NCBI GenBank assembly: GCA_050309765.1
Contig: JBNRMU010000100.1
Span: 1 to 8,025, forward strand
Source of the DNA: CALWRM01 sp050309765
GTDB lineage: Bacteria > Bacillota > Clostridia > Christensenellales > UBA1750
DNA: 8,025 bases
Direction of reading: 5' to 3'
Positions within the stretch are counted from its first letter, which is position 1, and each line of letters begins with the position of its first letter. A program made the position numbers and the translations under genes. Positions 6,261 to 8,025 of this stretch are shown in pieces. The notes beneath the pieces were generated by a model. It was not told the origin of the DNA. It did not search any database and saw nothing but the letters and a program-made list of their open reading frames with translations.

Positions 6261-6283
6261 AATTTTTAAGGAGGAAATGTGCA

Positions 6284-8025
6284 ATGAAGAAAAGCGCAAA
6301 ATGGCTGGCGCTGGTTCTGGCAGCTTTGATGCTGTTTGCCACCGCCTGCAGCGCGACGCAGGCCCCGGCTGCGGAAGCTCCGGCTGCGGAAAAACCCGCC
6401 GCGGAAGCCCCTGCCGCCGAAACGCCCGCCGCGGAAGCTCCGGCTGAGGAAGCTCCCACAGAAGAAGCGGCTGCGGAAAACGGCCCGCTTACCAAATATG
6501 ATCCCCCCATCGAGATGAGGATCGTATATGGCACCTCTCCCGTGCAGTACTTCCCCGAGGGCGACTCCTACGAGAACAACGTATGGTCCCGCTACTTGGA
6601 AGAGACCGCCGGCATCATCTTCAAGGTCATGTGGACCGCTGACAGCCAGGCAAGCGACGCTTTCACCACCAAGATGAACATGGCCCTGGCCTCCGGCGAT
6701 CTGCCCGACATCTTCACCTGCCCCGATTTCACCTTCTTCAAGACCGCTGTGGACGCCGGCTACACCGCCGATTTGACGGAGATCTGGGACGTATATCCTT
6801 CTGATCGTATCCGTGAAAGGACCTCCGGCTTTGAAGTTCTGTTCGAAGGCACCAAGATCGACGGCAAACTGTACGGCCTGCCCGCCCTGCAGTACTATGA
6901 GCAGAAGGGCTCCTGGCTGTGGATCCGCGACGACTGGCTCCAGAAGGTCGGCGGCACCGCTCCCACCACCATGACCGAGATGGTCGACCTGGCCCGCAAG
7001 TTCACCTTTGAGGACCCGGACGGCAACGGCCAGAACGACACCTACGGCCTGATCCTGTTCAGCAACCTCTTCGCCTATGACTTCGGCAACGTCAACGGCA
7101 TCATGGCCGGCTACGGCGTTCCCACCCACACCGACGAGCAGTTCTATCGCGACGACGACGGCGTCATCAAGTACGCCGGCATCCAGCCCGACGCCAAGCT
7201 CGGTCTGCAGTTGATCGCCGATATGTTCAAGGAAGGCCTCATCGATCCTGAGTTCGGCGTTAAGGACGCCGCCAAGCTCGAAGAGGACATCAACAACAGC
7301 AAGGTCGGCATGGGTTACGGCGCCGAGTGGAACTGCTGGTATCCCTATGCCACCATCTATCAGAGCGATCACGGCATCTTTAAGCCCTATCCCGATCCCG
7401 TTGCGGACGGCTACAAGCTGCGCATGGGCACCCCGTTCCCCGTGGGTTCCTTCACCTGCGCCAACGCCGCCTACGATCATCCCGAAGCTCTGATCAAGAT
7501 TCTGAACTTCCAGACCGAGCTGAACAACGAGGATTCTCCCGATGAGATCCGCGAGAAGTATTCCGACAATGAGCAGTGGCGCTTCATCCCCATCAGCTTC
7601 GGCGCCCCCAGCGAGATGCGCTGGTATCCTGAATTCCAGGCTGCCATCGACGCCGGCTGGGATATCAATGTTGTTCCCACCGGTGACCAGGCCTCCTTCC
7701 AGCAGCTGTTGGATTATAAGGCCGCTGAAGAAGCTGGTAAGATTGCTCCCTCCGACTGCCAGGGTCGTTACTGGCAGTGCGGTCCGGAAAGCACCCTGGC
7801 CATCATCTATAACAACTACCAGCCCAACAACTCTTACGCTGTAAGCCCTGTCGGCGGTCTGCGTCCGGATAGCTACATGAACCTGATGGCTTCTCTGAAC
7901 AAGATCATCCTGCAGGCCTACACCGAGATCATCACCGGCGCCCAGCCCATCGACTACTTCGACACCTTTGTCGAGAACTGGCTGGCTGCCGGCGGACAGC
8001 AGGTGCTGGACGATCTGAACGAGGC
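6284..8025 (+). CDS. Lipoprotein solute-binding protein for a LplABC-type sugar importer (3' end missing)
   Basis: This membrane-anchored extracellular receptor delivers substrate to the LplB/LplC permeases encoded divergently. The frame runs from ATG 6284 (AAGGAGG nine bases upstream) to the window edge with no stop: 580 codons and still open, though the last residues (FVENWLAAGGQQVLDDLNEA) resemble the usual C-terminus, so little is missing. Residues 1-21 are a lipoprotein signal peptide (MKKSAKW, then a hydrophobic core) with lipobox ATAC and lipidated C22. Residues 27-61 are seven [A/K/T]PAAE-like pentapeptides, a flexible tether. The folded receptor starts near residue 70. The W-L-W-I-R-D-D-W-L motif from residue 211 and EDPDGNGQNDTYGL (243-256) are typical of the LplA/LipO/YtcQ type of family-1 binding proteins. 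In most such loci the receptor gene lies in the same operon as the permeases; here it faces away from them. Ligand unknown. Confidence 0.92.
   Translation, partial: MKKSAKWLALVLAALMLFATACSATQAPAAEAPAAEKPAAEAPAAETPAAEAPAEEAPTEEAAAENGPLTKYDPPIEMRIVYGTSPVQYFPEGDSYENNVWSRYLEETAGIIFKVMWTADSQASDAFTTKMNMALASGDLPDIFTCPDFTFFKTAVDAGYTADLTEIWDVYPSDRIRERTSGFEVLFEGTKIDGKLYGLPALQYYEQKGSWLWIRDDWLQKVGGTAPTTMTEMVDLARKFTFEDPDGNGQNDTYGLILFSNLFAYDFGNVNGIMAGYGVPTHTDEQFYRDDDGVIKYAGIQPDAKLGLQLIADMFKEGLIDPEFGVKDAAKLEEDINNSKVGMGYGAEWNCWYPYATIYQSDHGIFKPYPDPVADGYKLRMGTPFPVGSFTCANAAYDHPEALIKILNFQTELNNEDSPDEIREKYSDNEQWRFIPISFGAPSEMRWYPEFQAAIDAGWDINVVPTGDQASFQQLLDYKAAEEAGKIAPSDCQGRYWQCGPESTLAIIYNNYQPNNSYAVSPVGGLRPDSYMNLMASLNKIILQAYTEIITGAQPIDYFDTFVENWLAAGGQQVLDDLNE
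6362..6466 (+). repeat. 15-base in-frame tandem repeat coding the Ala/Pro/Glu tether
   Basis: Seven imperfect 15-base units, each coding a pentapeptide of the form [A/K/T]-P-A-A-E, with the last two units degenerate (APAEE, APTEE). The unit length is a multiple of three, so copy-number change would lengthen or shorten the linker without breaking the frame. Confidence 0.85.

Noticed and set aside
6266..7480. Minus-strand open frame of 404 codons opposite the receptor gene
   Set aside because: The plus-strand frame carries a lipobox, repeat tether and family motifs. The reverse frame is a Gly/Val/Ala-rich shadow whose end includes the backward-read tandem repeat.

Overview
The window looks like chromosomal DNA from a GC-rich anaerobic Firmicute (Clostridia-like). 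This is an inference from strong AGGAGG-type ribosome binding sites, Rho-independent terminators, sigma-A-like promoters and a lipoprotein-anchored solute receptor of the LplA/LipO type working with LplB/LplC-type permeases. No species-specific marker is present. The content is a carbohydrate uptake and processing locus. I see no mobile element, CRISPR array, rRNA or complete tRNA.

Layout from left to right. (1) Positions 1-776, plus strand: the 3' part of an alpha/beta-hydrolase esterase related to PHB depolymerase/feruloyl esterase proteins, entering from the left edge. (2) 944-977: a 15-bp hairpin between this gene and the convergent kinase gene, probably a shared two-way terminator. (3) 998-2719, minus: a fused DhaK-DhaL dihydroxyacetone-kinase-family protein with its own good promoter (2782-2810). 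(4) 2889-2923: a perfect 14-bp-stem terminator closing the next minus-strand operon. (5) 2943-5918, minus: a tight operon transcribed as LplB-type permease, LplC-type permease, then a Gfo/Idh/MocA oxidoreductase. (6) 5919-6283: a divergent control region with an AT-rich promoter area, a 15-bp imperfect inverted repeat and two shorter dyads. (7) 6284-8025, plus: a lipoprotein solute-binding protein with a tandem-repeat Ala/Pro/Glu tether, open at the right edge.

The likely joint job is this. The receptor captures a sugar, oligosaccharide or glycoside outside the cell, and LplB/LplC import it. No ATPase gene is present; such systems usually borrow a shared MsmX-type ATPase. The oxidoreductase would act on the imported carbohydrate or a derivative, and the kinase could phosphorylate a short keto-sugar product. 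The esterase might remove ester groups but is not clearly part of the same unit. The substrate cannot be read from the sequence.

Nothing here amounts to a clearly new system. The points most worth a second look are the divergent receptor/permease arrangement with its dyads, the loss of the usual EKP lysine in the oxidoreductase, and the non-classical motifs of the kinase.
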